Below are positions 35,676 to 46,230 of a stretch of DNA of 64,000 bases, piece by piece. Source of the DNA: Burkholderiales bacterium (GTDB lineage Bacteria > Pseudomonadota > Gammaproteobacteria > Burkholderiales > Thiobacteraceae); contig JAIMAL010000005.1 in the NCBI GenBank assembly GCA_023511995.1, forward strand, positions 1 to 64,000, given 5' to 3'. Every line of letters starts with the position of its first letter. Position 1 is the stretch's first letter. Below the pieces are notes generated by a model. That model made no database searches, was not told where the DNA came from, and was given only the letters and a program-made list of their open reading frames with translations. Made by a program: the position numbers and the translations under genes.

Positions 35676-36497
35676 ATGCACCGACTGTTGCGTGTCACCC
35701 TTGCCTTGGCCCTGCTTTGCCTCGCCCAGGCGGGCCTTGCCGCCGGTTCCACGGAGCTCACCTGGTACGGCCATGCCGCCTTCCGCCTGAAGACACCTGG
35801 CGGCAAGGTGATCCTCATCGATCCCTGGCTCACCAATCCGGCCAACAAGAACGGCAAGGAGGACCTGGCCCGGATGGAAAAGGCCGATCTCATCCTCATC
35901 ACCCACGGCCACTTCGACCATGTGGGTAACAGCGTGGAGATCGCCAAAAAGACGGGCGCGCGCCTGGTCTCCACCTTCGACCTGGGACGGGCGCTGGTGC
36001 AGTACGGCGGCTTTCCCAAGGATCAGATGGGTTTCGACACCCAGGGCAATTTCGGCGGCACCCTCACCCTGCTGGATGGCGAGGTGAAAATCACCTTCAT
36101 CCCCGCCGTCCACAGTTCCACGGTGATGGCGCCGGAAGGCAGTGCCGACAAGGACATCCACGACGGCGGGCATCCCGGCGGCTTCCTCATCAGCGTGCGC
36201 AACGGGCCGAGCTTCTATCACACGGGGGACACCGACGTCTTCTCCGACATGGCCCTCATCAGCCGCTTCGGCAAGGTGGATGTCATGCTCGCCTGCATCG
36301 GCGGCCATTTCACCATGGATCCGGAACGCGCCGCCCATGCGGTGCGCCTGGTGGCGCCGAAGATGGTGATCCCCATGCACTTCGGCACCTTCCCGGTGCT
36401 CGCCGGCAGCCCCGAACAGTTCGCCGCGGCCCTCAAACGTCAGGGCGCCAAAGCGCGACTCGCGGTCATGACCCCTGGTCAGACTTTAAGCTTCTGA
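35676..36497 (+). CDS. UPF0173-type metal-dependent hydrolase with signal peptide
   Basis: This 273-residue metallo-beta-lactamase-fold protein starts ELTWYGHAAFRLKTPGG and has the metal motif THGHFDHVGN. Further conserved pieces are YHTGDTDVF and GGHFTMDPERAAHAVRLV, all features of UPF0173. An N-terminal 23-residue signal peptide (MHRLLRVTLALALLCLAQAG, then LAA) is present, whereas most family members are cytosolic, so this one should be exported. The substrate is unknown. It starts 15 bases after folA. Confidence 0.87.
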   Translation: MHRLLRVTLALALLCLAQAGLAAGSTELTWYGHAAFRLKTPGGKVILIDPWLTNPANKNGKEDLARMEKADLILITHGHFDHVGNSVEIAKKTGARLVSTFDLGRALVQYGGFPKDQMGFDTQGNFGGTLTLLDGEVKITFIPAVHSSTVMAPEGSADKDIHDGGHPGGFLISVRNGPSFYHTGDTDVFSDMALISRFGKVDVMLACIGGHFTMDPERAAHAVRLVAPKMVIPMHFGTFPVLAGSPEQFAAALKRQGAKARLAVMTPGQTLSF

Positions 36498-36697
36498 ATT
36501 CAAGTTCTGAATCCAAGCCGGCTTAAGCCCGCCGCTTCGGCTACAGGGTTGCGTCAGCCCCTGGGAGCCGGCATTGCGGCCTGCGCGCGAAGGGGACTTT
36601 GCCCCGCAGGAAAGGCGTCCCCCGGCTGATCGCCCAAGCCATCGCGGCCGGGCAGGGGACGGCCCCCGCCGCTGCCCACCCTAGGGGAATCAAGGCC

Positions 36698-37126
36698 TTA
36701 TTGCCCCGCTTCGCGTGCCTGCATCTCCCGCAGGAGGGCGTCGATTTCCGCTTCCGCCGCCAGCCAGTCCTCGAGGGCGCTGCCGCCGACGAAACCGCGC
36801 CGCTCGGCGCGGAAATAGGCGGCATCACAGATCATGCGGTAACGCTGCTCGGGAGTGACCACGGGGGCGGCAGGCTTTTGGCTGGCCGCTGCTTCTTTTG
36901 CCTTGGCGGGCCGGCGCACGGCCTTGGGTTTGTCCTCCGGGGCGGCGGCCTTCCTGGCGGGCGCCTTGCCCTTGGCTTGCGGCTTGGCGGCGGGTTTGTC
37001 AGCCCCCTGGGCTGCCTTGGGCTTGGCGCGGGTCTTGGGGGTGGAGGAAGCCTTGCCGGAGGCGGGGGAGGTTGGGGAAGCCGCGGGCTTCGCGGTGAGT
37101 TTGGCCTTGCCGGGGGATTGCGCCAT
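36698..37126 (-). CDS. DUF2934 protein with histone H1-like basic tail
   Basis: The 142-residue protein has a long Lys/Ala/Pro-rich N-terminal region (about residues 1-90), similar in composition to eukaryotic histone H1 tails. A short folded C-terminal DUF2934 domain follows: RYRMICDAAYFRAERRGFVGGSALEDWLAAEAEID. It probably binds nucleic acid through its tail. ATG 37126 has a strong GGAGGTG ribosome site and an extended -10 promoter about 35 bases upstream. The repeats could vary by slippage. Confidence 0.85.
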   Translation of the reverse strand: MAQSPGKAKLTAKPAASPTSPASGKASSTPKTRAKPKAAQGADKPAAKPQAKGKAPARKAAAPEDKPKAVRRPAKAKEAAASQKPAAPVVTPEQRYRMICDAAYFRAERRGFVGGSALEDWLAAEAEIDALLREMQAREAGQ

Positions 37127-37438
37127 GGGGACACCTCCATTCAACTGCGTAGCAAAGTACGGACTATAGCACGGCCTCATGACGGCAACATTACCGCGCA
37201 TGGGGAACCGTTTTGCAAGGGCCATGCCACTGTGAGTCGCCCCTTTTTGCCCGCCGCCAAGGGCACATCAAGGGCACTTTTCGCCCGGAAAAGGGGCGGG
37301 TCTGCACCAAGGGAGGGCGCCTTTCACCGGAAGAACCCGAAGCGTTCGCTGCCCCCTCTCTCGACCGGGGAAGAGGCAAGGGCAGGCTTCCTGGCGGATC
37401 GCCGTCCCCTCATTATGGGCGACGCGGCGCCATGAGCG
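37127..37438. other. 312-base gap between the DUF2934 gene and tldD
   Basis: The right half (37226-37438) is GC-rich with a short tandem repeat (AAGGGCACATCAAGGGCAC near 37259). It holds no convincing open frame, RNA gene or intrinsic terminator. Only the DUF2934 promoter at its left end is identifiable. Confidence 0.5.
37163..37171 (-). promoter_or_regulatory. Extended -10 promoter of the DUF2934 gene
   Basis: On the minus strand TGCTATAGT forms an extended -10 (TGn plus TATAGT, five of six consensus). No well-spaced -35 is visible, which is usual for this promoter type. The start would lie about 30 bases upstream of ATG 37126. Confidence 0.5.
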
Positions 37439-38914
37439 TCAGCTTGCTGTGCCGCCGACGGTGAGACCATCGATGCGCAGGGTGGGCTGGCCGACCCCCA
37501 CCGGGACGCTCTGGCCTTCCTTGCCGCAGGTCCCCACGCCGGGATCCAGCCTGAGGTCGTTGCCCACCATGGAAACGCGGGTGAGCACATCCGGCCCGTT
37601 GCCGATGAGGGTGGCGCCCTTGACGGGCGTGGTGATGCGGCCGTCCTCGATCATGTAGGCTTCGGCCGCGGAGAAGACGAATTTGCCGCTGGTGATATCC
37701 ACTTGGCCACCGCCGAAATTCACCGCATAGAGGCCCCGCTTGACGGAGCGGATGATTTCCTCCGGGTCCTTGTCACCGGCCAGCATGTAGGTATTAGTCA
37801 TGCGGGGCATGGGAATGTGGGCGAAGGATTCCCGCCGGCCGTTGCCGGTGACCGGCATGCCCATCAGGCGGGCATTCAGGGTGTCCTGCATGTAGCCCCG
37901 GAGGATGCCGTCTTCGATGAGCACGGTGCATTGGGTGGGGTTGCCCTCGTCGTCCACGTTGAGGGAGCCGCGCCGCCGGGCTAGCGTGCCATCGTCCACG
38001 ACGGTGACCCCCGGTGCCGCCACCCGGGTGCCGATGCGGCCGGCGAAGGCGGAGCTGCCCTTGCGGTTGAAATCCCCCTCCAGGCCATGACCAATGGCTT
38101 CATGCAGCAGGATGCCGGGCCACCCCGGACCCAGCACCACCGTCATGGTGCCGGCGGGCGCCGGTCGCGCCTCCAAATTCGTGAGGGCCTGGTGCACCGC
38201 CTCCCGCACATAGCCCGCTAGCACTTCGTCGGTGAAATAGCCGTAGTCGAAACGCCCGCCGCCACCCGCGCTGCCCTGCTCCCGGCGACCGTGGGCCTCG
38301 GCGATGACCTGCAGCGAAAACCTCACCAACGGCCGCACGTCGGCGGCAAGCTGGCCGTCGGAACGGGCGATGAGTACCACCTCGTATTCACCGGCCAGGG
38401 TGGCGATCACCTGGGTGATGCGGGGATCCGCCGCTTTCGCCATCCGCTCGGCCTTCTCCAGCAGGGCCACCTTGTCGGCATCGGCAAGGCTCAACAGGGG
38501 ATCGTGGGGGGCATAGAGGGTGGGTCGCGGCGATGGGGCACCGGGTACGAGCGCCTCCACGCGCGCCGCGGCCCCGGCCCGGGCCAGGGCACGAGTGGCG
38601 GCCGCCGCCGACTTAAGGGCGGTCAGGCTGATGTCGTCGCTGTAGGCGAAAGCCGTCTTTTCCCCATGCACGGCGCGCACGCCCACGCCCTGGTCGATGC
38701 TGAAGCTGCCGGTCTTGACCTTGCCTTCCTCGAGCTGCCAGCCCTCGCTGCGACTGTACTGGAAATAGAGATCGGCAAAGTCGACGCCGCGCAGAAGGAT
38801 TTGGTCCAGCACCGCGGCAAGCTGTCCCCGTTCGATGCCATAGGGGGCAAGCAGGCTCGCCTCGGCGGTGCGAAGGAGGGTTTCATGGGGGATCACTTCC
38901 TGGGCCAAGGTCAT
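37439..38914 (-). CDS. tldD: Metalloprotease TldD
   Basis: This 491-residue member of the TldD/TldE (PmbA) family forms a heterodimeric zinc protease with TldE and processes modified peptides in other bacteria. The zinc-binding site [22 protein letters not shown] (HExxxH) is intact. [22 protein letters not shown] and the C-terminal [22 protein letters not shown] are typical. TldE is not in the window. It follows the nitrilase gene by 7 bases. Confidence 0.95.
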   Translation of the reverse strand: MTLAQEVIPHETLLRTAEASLLAPYGIERGQLAAVLDQILLRGVDFADLYFQYSRSEGWQLEEGKVKTGSFSIDQGVGVRAVHGEKTAFAYSDDISLTALKSAAAATRALARAGAAARVEALVPGAPSPRPTLYAPHDPLLSLADADKVALLEKAERMAKAADPRITQVIATLAGEYEVVLIARSDGQLAADVRPLVRFSLQVIAEAHGRREQGSAGGGGRFDYGYFTDEVLAGYVREAVHQALTNLEARPAPAGTMTVVLGPGWPGILLHEAIGHGLEGDFNRKGSSAFAGRIGTRVAAPGVTVVDDGTLARRRGSLNVDDEGNPTQCTVLIEDGILRGYMQDTLNARLMGMPVTGNGRRESFAHIPMPRMTNTYMLAGDKDPEEIIRSVKRGLYAVNFGGGQVDITSGKFVFSAAEAYMIEDGRITTPVKGATLIGNGPDVLTRVSMVGNDLRLDPGVGTCGKEGQSVPVGVGQPTLRIDGLTVGGTAS

Positions 38915-38921
38915 GGCTTCC

Positions 38922-39812
38922 TCAACATTTGTGCAGGGTGCGGTGTTTGAGCGCCGGCAAGCTATTGCGCAGGCTTTTCTGGTAACTGGGGTTGACGCCG
39001 GCGATCACAACCCCCGAACCCCGGGGCAGCCGGTCGAGGATCACGCCCCAGGGATCGACGATCATGCTGTGGCCATGGGTTTCGCGCCCGGAAAGATGAT
39101 AGCCGCCCTGGGCCGGCGCCAGCACGTAGGCGAGATTTTCGATGGCCCGGGCGCGGATCAATGTCTCCCAGTGGGCCTTGCCCGTGGTTTCGGTGAAAGC
39201 GGAGGGCACGACGATGATATCCACCTCCCCCATCGCCCGGTAGAGCTCGGGAAAACGCAGGTCGTAGCAGATGGACAGCCCCAGCCGGCCAAAGGGGGTG
39301 TCCACCGTCACCACTTCCCGGCCCGGCTCGATGGTCTGCTCCTCGTGGTAGTGTTCGTTGCCGAGGTCCAGATTGAAAAGGTGGATTTTGTCGTAGCGGG
39401 CCGCGAGCCGCCCCTTGTCGTCATAGACGAGACAACTGTTGCGCACCTTGGTTTTCGCCCGCGCCTCCAGGGGCACCGAACCACCGATGAGCCAGATCCT
39501 GTGCTTCTTCGCCTGGCTGGAGAGGAATTTCTGGATCGGCCCCTTGCCGGGGGTCTCCCGCACCTCCACCTTGTCCGTGTCCTTGAGGCCCATGATGGCG
39601 AAGTATTCCGGCAGTGCCACCAGCCGCGCGCCCTGTTCCACCGCCATCTCGATGAGCCGCTCCGCCTCCGCCAGGTTGGCGGTGACACTGGGGCCGGAAG
39701 CCATCTGGATGGCGGCAATCTTGAAAATGCCCGGCTGAGGCTTGCTCTTGGCAAAGGTGGTGCGGGTCTTGCGCTTGGCGAAACCGGAGCTCGTGGTTCT
39801 GGTGGCTGTCAT
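38922..39812 (-). CDS. Nitrilase-superfamily amidase (Nit1-like)
   Basis: This 296-residue carbon-nitrogen hydrolase has the complete Glu-Lys-Cys triad: [21 protein letters not shown] and [13 protein letters not shown]. The closest described group is deaminated glutathione amidase (Nit1/YbeM), a metabolite-repair enzyme. An N-terminal Ser/Thr/Lys-rich extension of about 30 residues precedes the domain; a shorter start cannot be excluded. It overlaps the upstream small gene by 4 bases and sits in the conserved yhdP-nit-tldD order. Confidence 0.9.
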   Translation of the reverse strand: MTATRTTSSGFAKRKTRTTFAKSKPQPGIFKIAAIQMASGPSVTANLAEAERLIEMAVEQGARLVALPEYFAIMGLKDTDKVEVRETPGKGPIQKFLSSQAKKHRIWLIGGSVPLEARAKTKVRNSCLVYDDKGRLAARYDKIHLFNLDLGNEHYHEEQTIEPGREVVTVDTPFGRLGLSICYDLRFPELYRAMGEVDIIVVPSAFTETTGKAHWETLIRARAIENLAYVLAPAQGGYHLSGRETHGHSMIVDPWGVILDRLPRGSGVVIAGVNPSYQKSLRNSLPALKHRTLHKC

Positions 39813-40273
39813 GGTTTGGCTTTCACGGGGGCGGCAGGGGTGACTTCGATGCGCAGCAGCCGGCCGGTGGGGCCGTCGGGGGCAAGTTCCAGACGGGAGG
39901 CGTCAATCCCCAGGGCAATCAGCCAGCCGCGCAGCTCTTCGGCCTGCGCTTGGGCCTCGTCCTCCGCCGCATGGTGCAGGATGAGGCGGGCGCCGGGACG
40001 ATTGAGCCACAGGCGCACCGGCTCGGCAATGGCAGGCTCCGCCAGCACCGCCGCGCCGCTGCGCGGGCTGAGCCAGAAGGCCGCAGGCAGGGTGAAGCTC
40101 TCGGCAAAGGCAGGAAGGAAAATCCCCGGCAAAAAAACGGCCAGGAAAAAAGCCGCACCCCGCCGTGGCAGAAAAAAAGCCGGCCACCGGCCCCACCCCG
40201 TCCTGGCCTCCCCCCGAAGCCACGCAGGGGAAGGCCACCCGCCTCTACGGGCGAGGGCACCCCAAGCCTTCAT
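39809..40273 (-). CDS. Small exported protein with OmpA-like C-terminal region
   Basis: This 154-residue protein starts at ATG 40273, overlapping the yhdP stop as ATGA. A hydrophobic segment (GAAFFLAVFLPGIFLPAFAES) lies about 40 residues in and could be a signal anchor. The C-terminal half, with AQAEELRGWLIALGIDASRLEL, resembles the helix-strand unit of OmpA-like peptidoglycan-binding domains but lacks the GHTD motif. The function is unknown. Translational coupling to yhdP suggests an envelope role. Confidence 0.6.
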   Translation of the reverse strand: MKAWGALARRGGWPSPAWLRGEARTGWGRWPAFFLPRRGAAFFLAVFLPGIFLPAFAESFTLPAAFWLSPRSGAAVLAEPAIAEPVRLWLNRPGARLILHHAAEDEAQAQAEELRGWLIALGIDASRLELAPDGPTGRLLRIEVTPAAPVKAKP

Positions 40274-43200
40274 GGACGCGTCCCCTCGGCGCCTTCCCGG
40301 GTGGGGGCGCCGGCCGGACCTTGGCCCACCTTGGTGACCTGGGGATCCGCCCAGGTGCCGGTGACCTGGTATTCATAAGCGATCATCTGGCCGACGGGGT
40401 CTTTGAGAAGCTTCTGCAGCAGGAAGGCGGTGACCCCCACCACGGGGCCGCCCAGGAATGCACCCGCCACCGCCACGCCTTCGCCTAGGGCGGGGACCAC
40501 GCGGATGCGCAGGTTCTGCGTCTCCCGGACGAGATCCGTGGTGCCACTGATGGTGACCACGGCGGCGGGCCCCTGCATGATGAAATCGGTGGTGCTCAGC
40601 ACGCCGTTGGCGATGGTGGTGGTGGCCGCAATGTTATCAAAGGCGAACCCTTCGCTGAACACATCGCGAAAATCCAGGGTGAGGCGCCGCGGCAGGGATT
40701 GCAGGCTCAAAAGCCCCAACAGCTTGCCCAGGCCGGGATCGATTCGCAAAAACTGGCCGCTGTGGGCTTCCAGCGCCAGGTTGCCGGAGAGGGTGCCCAG
40801 GTTGAAGGCGGCGGGCCCACCCCGCCAGGCGATTTCCCCCTTGAGCCGGGCATTGCCCCGCCGTATGCGGTCCGGATGCCCCAGGCGGGCGAGGAAACGC
40901 CCCACGTCGCTGACGTCGAGCTCCATGCGCAGCCGGGTGGCGGGCTCCTTGAGCCAGCTCTGCCACAGGCCGGTCGCGGAAAGCTGCGCTTCGGGGTTGG
41001 CAAGCCGCAGCTTTTCGATGCGCCAGTCCTGGTCCTTCTTGGCTGCCAGAAGTTCCAGCCGCCCCAGCTTGAGCTGGGCGATCGTGAGTTCATCGGCGAT
41101 AACGTCCAGGCCGGGCAGCTCCACATCCCGTCCCCCCGCCGGCGGGACCGCCGGTTGCGGCAGGGGGTCGGGCACCACCAGGCGCTTCAGGCGGGCGGTC
41201 AAGCGGCCACCGTCGTGGCTACGCCAGGCGCCCTCCCCCTCCAGCTCATCGGCCGTCACCGTCGCCTGCCATTGCACACCCTGACTCCACGCGTTGAGGT
41301 GCACCCGGTGGAAACGGCGACTCAGCACGTCGAGCGCCGCCACCCGCAGGTTCACCCCGGCAAGGGGCAGGGCAATCCCGCCACCCCCGTCGAGGACGGC
41401 CCGCCAGAGGTCCACGTCCAGTGCCGGCAGCTCGCCCTCCACCCACACGCCGTCGTGCACCGGTGTGGCCGCCGCCCCGCCCCCCAGACGCACCCGCCCT
41501 TTGCGGATCGTCATCCCCTCTTCCTCCAGGCGCCGCGCCAGCTGCGCGGATAGGACCTGGCCGAGGTCAATGCGCAGCAAATCCTCCCGCGCATCAAGCG
41601 CCCGCCGTTCCAGGCGCAAAGGCCGTGCCTCGCCCGGCGCCTTGTTGAGGGGCGCGGGCAGCGTGGATTCCAGCCCCACCAGATCGGAGGCCACGTTGAA
41701 ATTGGCAAGCCCCTTGGCAAGGGCCAGATTCAGACTCCAACCCGTCCCCCCCTTGAGCCTGTCCCGCAACGGCGGGGGCAGCCAGTCGCGCGCCCCTTCC
41801 ACCGTCGCCCGTCCGCTGGCGGTGACCCGCAGGGTGCCCTCTGGCCCCGTATTGAAGGCGAGGGTGGCGGGTCCCCCCAGGGTTTCCAGTTGGATACGGG
41901 GGCTCGTAACACTCTTTTCCGTGAAATCCAGGCGGCCATTGACTTGACGGAAGACGGGCAGATGGGGGGAAAGCCGCAGGGTGTTGTTGGCAAATTGCAG
42001 GTTGCCGGAAAGCTTGGCCGGGCCACCGCCCCGCAAAGGCAGGTTGAGACGCAAGGCCAGGCGCACCGGCCCTTCCGCCACGGCCGCGTCAAGGGTGTGA
42101 TCCATCCACACGGAAACGGGACTCCCATTGATGAAACGCAGCACATCCGCCGCGTTGCCCTGGGCCTCGCCCGCAAGCCGCAGGATTTCCTCCGGCGCGG
42201 TGAGGTCGTCGATGGTGACCTCAAGACGGGGGATACGCACCTGGGCGAGCACCCCCTGGATCCCTGCCATGAAGCGGGCGCCGCGGAACTGCACGTTGCC
42301 ACGGAGGTTCTCCCCTACCGGCCACCCCTCGGCATAGGCGAGGCGCACGTCCTCCGCCCGGCCGGTGACCTGAAAGAGACCCTCGCGGTCGTCGGGGAAG
42401 GGGAAATGGGCGAGGTCCCCCTTGAGGCGCAGCCGGACATCCGTCAGCCGCCCGGCCAGGAGCGCATCCCGCAGCCAGTCATGAGTGGCCTCCCCCACCA
42501 CCCGCGGCAGATAGAGATGCACGGCGCGGGCATTGGCCCGGGTGAGGCCTCCGGTGAGGTCCACCCAGCCAGGGCCGCCGGGCACCGATTCGTAACGGCC
42601 ACTGAGGCTTCCCGCGGCATCGCTGTTGGCGAAGACCGCCCGGGAGAGGGTGAGATCCACGCGGCCCTCCCGCACCCGCCAGCTCGCCGCCACCTCCAGG
42701 GTGTCGAAGCCCACGGGATTGCGCATCACCTGCGGCAGGTCGAAGGCGCTGTGTTGGCCGCTGATGAGGAGGTTGCCGCCCTTCTCGTCGAGGTCCACGC
42801 TGCCCGTCAAGCGGGTGAAACCCGGCAACTTCCGCCAGGCGTTGACGCCCAGGTCGGCGAAGCGGGCCTGGGCGGCATAACGGCGGGGCGAGGCAATGGG
42901 CCCCTCCCATTCCAGGCTGAGCTGGCGAATCACCCCTCGCGGCGAAGTCTCCGCCAGGGCCGAGCGCTGGGAGGCGGTGAGGGGGAGCCGCAGCGCCAGC
43001 TCCACGAGGGGCGCCAGGGCGATTTCCTCGGCCTTGAGGCGGCCTTTTTCCGGCGCGCCGCCTCCCGCCTCCTCATAGCGGAAAAGCAGATTGCCCGCCG
43101 GCAGATTGAGATCGGGCCCCACGGCGGTGATGCGGCGCAATTCCACCTGATAGCCCCGGGGGAGCGCCTGCCAGGCCACCCGCCCCTGGAGGAGGTCGAG

Positions 43201-44094
43201 ATCCAACTCCGGCAGGTCCCGCTTGAGGCGCGCCGCCACACCCTTGAGGGCCACATCGGCGGTGATACCTTTCACCCGCCCCTGGCCGATGTCGAGCCAG
43301 ACCTGCACATCGCCCACGCCACGCCGCACGGCGTAGGGGAAATCCACCCACGCCGCCCAAGCGGACAAATCCGTCGCCGGCAGACGGGCATAGAGGGTGC
43401 CGCGCCAGCCGGCAGGATCGTCGAAGGTGCGCCCCCGCAGATCGCCCCGCAGGTCGATGGGGCCGGCAAGATCGCGGGGCGCCTCGGCGACGATGCCGAA
43501 GCGATGGCGACGCAGCAGCGGATCGTTGTCAAGGCGCAGGCCGACGTTTTCCAGGACCAAGGGCGGCGCGCCGCGCAGCCGATCCTCCCACTCGAGGCGG
43601 GCATGCTGGATGCGGATTTCCCCCTGTCTCAGTATCCAGTCGGCAAGCCCCGCCCGGGCGCCGGGGCGGTTGACGGGAATGCCCGAGATGTAGATGAGGC
43701 CATCCGCCTCACGACGGATGGCAAGCCGCGGGCGGTCGATGATGAGGCGCTTGAGGCGCAGCTCCCCCACCAGCACCGACTGCCAGGAAAGCAGGGTATC
43801 CACCTCTTCCAGGGTCAGCGCCGGCTGCCCCTGGGCATCGAAGAGAACGATGCCCTGCAGGGTGAGCCGGGGCCAGAGGCCCTTCCAGTCGGCCTGCACC
43901 GCGGCGAGGGTCAGGGGCTGGCCCACGGCGCGGGAAAGGGCGGTGGCGATTTCCCCGCGATAGCGCTGGATGTCCGGCAGCACCACGTGGCGCAGGGTGA
44001 GCACCGCCGCCGCGCCCAGAATGAGCACGAGCAGGACCGTCGCCGCCAGGGTCTGCCAGACCCAGCCGGCGACCCTGAGGGACAGGGTCTTCAT
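40270..44094 (-). CDS. yhdP: YhdP family AsmA-like lipid transporter
   Basis: This 1274-residue protein has a single N-terminal membrane helix (VWQTLAATVLLVLILGAAAVL) and a very long beta-rich periplasmic part typical of the TamB/YhdP/AsmA-like bridge proteins. These carry phospholipids from inner to outer membrane. Conserved YhdP segments include the C-terminal LDFRDVFSEGFAFDNIAATTTI and IRVVPALGEGVAVAGAFLGGPVVG. ATG 44094 (MKTLSLRV) fits the family. It is upstream of the small protein, nitrilase and tldD genes. Confidence 0.92.
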   Translation of the reverse strand: MKTLSLRVAGWVWQTLAATVLLVLILGAAAVLTLRHVVLPDIQRYRGEIATALSRAVGQPLTLAAVQADWKGLWPRLTLQGIVLFDAQGQPALTLEEVDTLLSWQSVLVGELRLKRLIIDRPRLAIRREADGLIYISGIPVNRPGARAGLADWILRQGEIRIQHARLEWEDRLRGAPPLVLENVGLRLDNDPLLRRHRFGIVAEAPRDLAGPIDLRGDLRGRTFDDPAGWRGTLYARLPATDLSAWAAWVDFPYAVRRGVGDVQVWLDIGQGRVKGITADVALKGVAARLKRDLPELDLDLLQGRVAWQALPRGYQVELRRITAVGPDLNLPAGNLLFRYEEAGGGAPEKGRLKAEEIALAPLVELALRLPLTASQRSALAETSPRGVIRQLSLEWEGPIASPRRYAAQARFADLGVNAWRKLPGFTRLTGSVDLDEKGGNLLISGQHSAFDLPQVMRNPVGFDTLEVAASWRVREGRVDLTLSRAVFANSDAAGSLSGRYESVPGGPGWVDLTGGLTRANARAVHLYLPRVVGEATHDWLRDALLAGRLTDVRLRLKGDLAHFPFPDDREGLFQVTGRAEDVRLAYAEGWPVGENLRGNVQFRGARFMAGIQGVLAQVRIPRLEVTIDDLTAPEEILRLAGEAQGNAADVLRFINGSPVSVWMDHTLDAAVAEGPVRLALRLNLPLRGGGPAKLSGNLQFANNTLRLSPHLPVFRQVNGRLDFTEKSVTSPRIQLETLGGPATLAFNTGPEGTLRVTASGRATVEGARDWLPPPLRDRLKGGTGWSLNLALAKGLANFNVASDLVGLESTLPAPLNKAPGEARPLRLERRALDAREDLLRIDLGQVLSAQLARRLEEEGMTIRKGRVRLGGGAAATPVHDGVWVEGELPALDVDLWRAVLDGGGGIALPLAGVNLRVAALDVLSRRFHRVHLNAWSQGVQWQATVTADELEGEGAWRSHDGGRLTARLKRLVVPDPLPQPAVPPAGGRDVELPGLDVIADELTIAQLKLGRLELLAAKKDQDWRIEKLRLANPEAQLSATGLWQSWLKEPATRLRMELDVSDVGRFLARLGHPDRIRRGNARLKGEIAWRGGPAAFNLGTLSGNLALEAHSGQFLRIDPGLGKLLGLLSLQSLPRRLTLDFRDVFSEGFAFDNIAATTTIANGVLSTTDFIMQGPAAVVTISGTTDLVRETQNLRIRVVPALGEGVAVAGAFLGGPVVGVTAFLLQKLLKDPVGQMIAYEYQVTGTWADPQVTKVGQGPAGAPTREGAEGTRP

Positions 44095-44179
44095 GGGAAC
44101 AAACGTCCAGCCGCGGGGGCGGTCCGCCACGGAGCACGGGGCGCGCGGCCTCGCCCCCGCTCACGCCCCACGATGGCGA

Positions 44180-46150
44180 TCAGGACACCACCTGCCGCAA
44201 TTGATCCAGGATGGCCGGGTTTTCCAGGGTGGAGGTGTCCTGGGTGATCTCCTCGCCCTTGGCGATGGCCCGCAACAGCCGCCGCATGATCTTGCCGGAA
44301 CGGGTCTTGGGCAGGTTGTCACCAAAGCGGATTTCGTCCGGTCTGGCGATGGGACCGATTTCCTTCGCCACCCATTCCTTGAGTTCGGCGACGATTTTCT
44401 TCGCCGCCTCGCCCTCCGGGCGCGGCCCTTTCAGGACGACGAAGGCGACGATGGCCTCGCCCTTGATCTCGTGGGGTTTGCCCACCACGGCAGCCTCCGC
44501 CACCAGGGGATTGGCCACCAGCGCCGATTCGACCTCCATGGTCCCCAGACGATGGCCGGAAACGTTGAGCACGTCGTCGATGCGGCCCATGATCCAGAAA
44601 TAGCCGTCCTGGTCCCGGTGGGCGGAATCCCCGGCGAGGTAATAGCGGCCACCGGCGATGTCCTCGGGGAAATAGGCGGTCTTGAAGCGGGCGGGATCGT
44701 TCCACAGCGTCCGCAGTTGGGAAGGGAAGGGCCGCTTGATGACGAGGAAGCCTCCCTGCCCCTGGGGCACCGGCTGGCCGTGCTCGTCCACCACGTCGGC
44801 GGCAATGCCGGGTAGTGGCAGGGTGCAGGAGCCCGGCTTGGTGGGAATCGCCCCCGGCAGGGGCGCGATCATGTGGGAACCCGTCTCCGTCTGCCACCAG
44901 GTATCCACGATGGGACAGCGGGATGCCCCCACCACTTCGTAGTACCACATCCAGGCTTCCGGATTGATGGGCTCGCCCACCGTGCCCAAAAGGCGCAGGC
45001 TGGAAAGATCGTATTGGCGGGGCAGTTCGGCCCCCAGCTTGATGAGGGAACGGATCGCCGTCGGCGCCGTGTAGAAGGTAGTCACTTTGTGCTTCTGGAT
45101 GAGCTCCCAGAAGCGGCCGGGATGGGGATAGGTGGGCACGCCCTCGAAGACGAGGATGGTGGCCCCCAGCGCCAGCGGGCCATAGGCCACGTAGGTGTGA
45201 CCGGTGATCCAGCCCACGTCGGCGGTGCACCAGTAGAGGTCGCTGTCCTTGTAGTCGAACACCCAGAGCATGGACAGGATCGCCCCCAAAAGATAGCCGC
45301 CGGTGGAATGCTGCACCCCCTTGGGTTTGCCGGTGGAGCCGGAGGTGTAGAGGATGAAGAGGGGATGTTCCGCATTCACCCACACCGGATCGCAGCTTGA
45401 AGCCTGCCCGTCGGCGAGCTCATGCCACCATAAATCGCGGCCTGCGGTCCAGGCAATGGCATTGCCGGTGCGGCGGAAGACGACGACCTTTTCCACCGTA
45501 TCGCAACCGCCCAGGGCGAGAGCCTCGTCCACCGCATCCTTGAGCCGCACCGCCTTGCCGCCGCGCAGGCCCTCATCGGCGGTGACGATCACCTTGGCCC
45601 CGGCGTCGATCACCCGCTCGTGCAGGCTTTTGGCGGAGAAGCCGCCGAAGACCACGGAATGGATGGCGCCGATGCGGGCACAGGCCTGCATGGCGATCAC
45701 CGCCTCCGGCCCCATGGGCATGTAGATCACCACCCGGTCACCCTGGCGCACGCCCAGAGACTTGAGCCCATTGGCGAAGCGGCACACCTGGGCGTGGAGC
45801 TCCCGGTAGGTCAGGCGGCGCACCTGACCGTCATCGGATTCGAAAATGATGGCGGTCTTGTCGCCCTTGCTGGCGAGATGCCGGTCCAGGCAGTTGTAGG
45901 AGACATTGAGCTCGCCATCGTAAAACCACCGGTAGAAGGGGGCGTTGCTTTCGTCGAGCACCTGGGTGAAGGGCTTGTGCCAATCGATGAGCTGCCGCGC
46001 CCGCTTCGCCCAGAAGCCTTGGTAATCCTCTTCCGCCTCCCGACAGAGCGCCCGGTAGGCCTCCATGCCCGACACGTTGGCCTGTCTGGCGAAAGCCTCG
46101 CTGGGGGGAAAGACACGGGTTTCGTTGAGAACGGATTCGATGGTGGCCAT
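44180..46150 (-). CDS. acs: Acetyl-CoA synthetase
   Basis: This 656-residue enzyme activates acetate to acetyl-CoA via acetyl-AMP. The P-loop [21 protein letters not shown], the [12 protein letters not shown] motif and the C-terminal [13 protein letters not shown] are intact; the last contains the lysine that is acetylated to switch Acs off. ATG 46150 has GGAGGAGG immediately upstream. It is divergent from glnE with 80 bases between. Confidence 0.97.
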   Translation of the reverse strand: MATIESVLNETRVFPPSEAFARQANVSGMEAYRALCREAEEDYQGFWAKRARQLIDWHKPFTQVLDESNAPFYRWFYDGELNVSYNCLDRHLASKGDKTAIIFESDDGQVRRLTYRELHAQVCRFANGLKSLGVRQGDRVVIYMPMGPEAVIAMQACARIGAIHSVVFGGFSAKSLHERVIDAGAKVIVTADEGLRGGKAVRLKDAVDEALALGGCDTVEKVVVFRRTGNAIAWTAGRDLWWHELADGQASSCDPVWVNAEHPLFILYTSGSTGKPKGVQHSTGGYLLGAILSMLWVFDYKDSDLYWCTADVGWITGHTYVAYGPLALGATILVFEGVPTYPHPGRFWELIQKHKVTTFYTAPTAIRSLIKLGAELPRQYDLSSLRLLGTVGEPINPEAWMWYYEVVGASRCPIVDTWWQTETGSHMIAPLPGAIPTKPGSCTLPLPGIAADVVDEHGQPVPQGQGGFLVIKRPFPSQLRTLWNDPARFKTAYFPEDIAGGRYYLAGDSAHRDQDGYFWIMGRIDDVLNVSGHRLGTMEVESALVANPLVAEAAVVGKPHEIKGEAIVAFVVLKGPRPEGEAAKKIVAELKEWVAKEIGPIARPDEIRFGDNLPKTRSGKIMRRLLRAIAKGEEITQDTSTLENPAILDQLRQVVS

Positions 46151-46230
46151 GGCCTCCTCCGGGTCTTGTTGGTTGATGATGCGGTACGATTGGGGGCCTA
46201 TCTTACCAAACCCTCGACCGGAACACTGCC

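Noticed and set aside
37226-37438. Open frames in the gap before tldD
   Set aside because: They are short, lack ribosome sites and overlap tldD in antisense; no family resemblance.
41890-44247. 785-codon open frame on the plus strand
   Set aside because: It is antisense to yhdP, has biased His/Gly/Arg-rich composition and no family motif; a GC-frame shadow.
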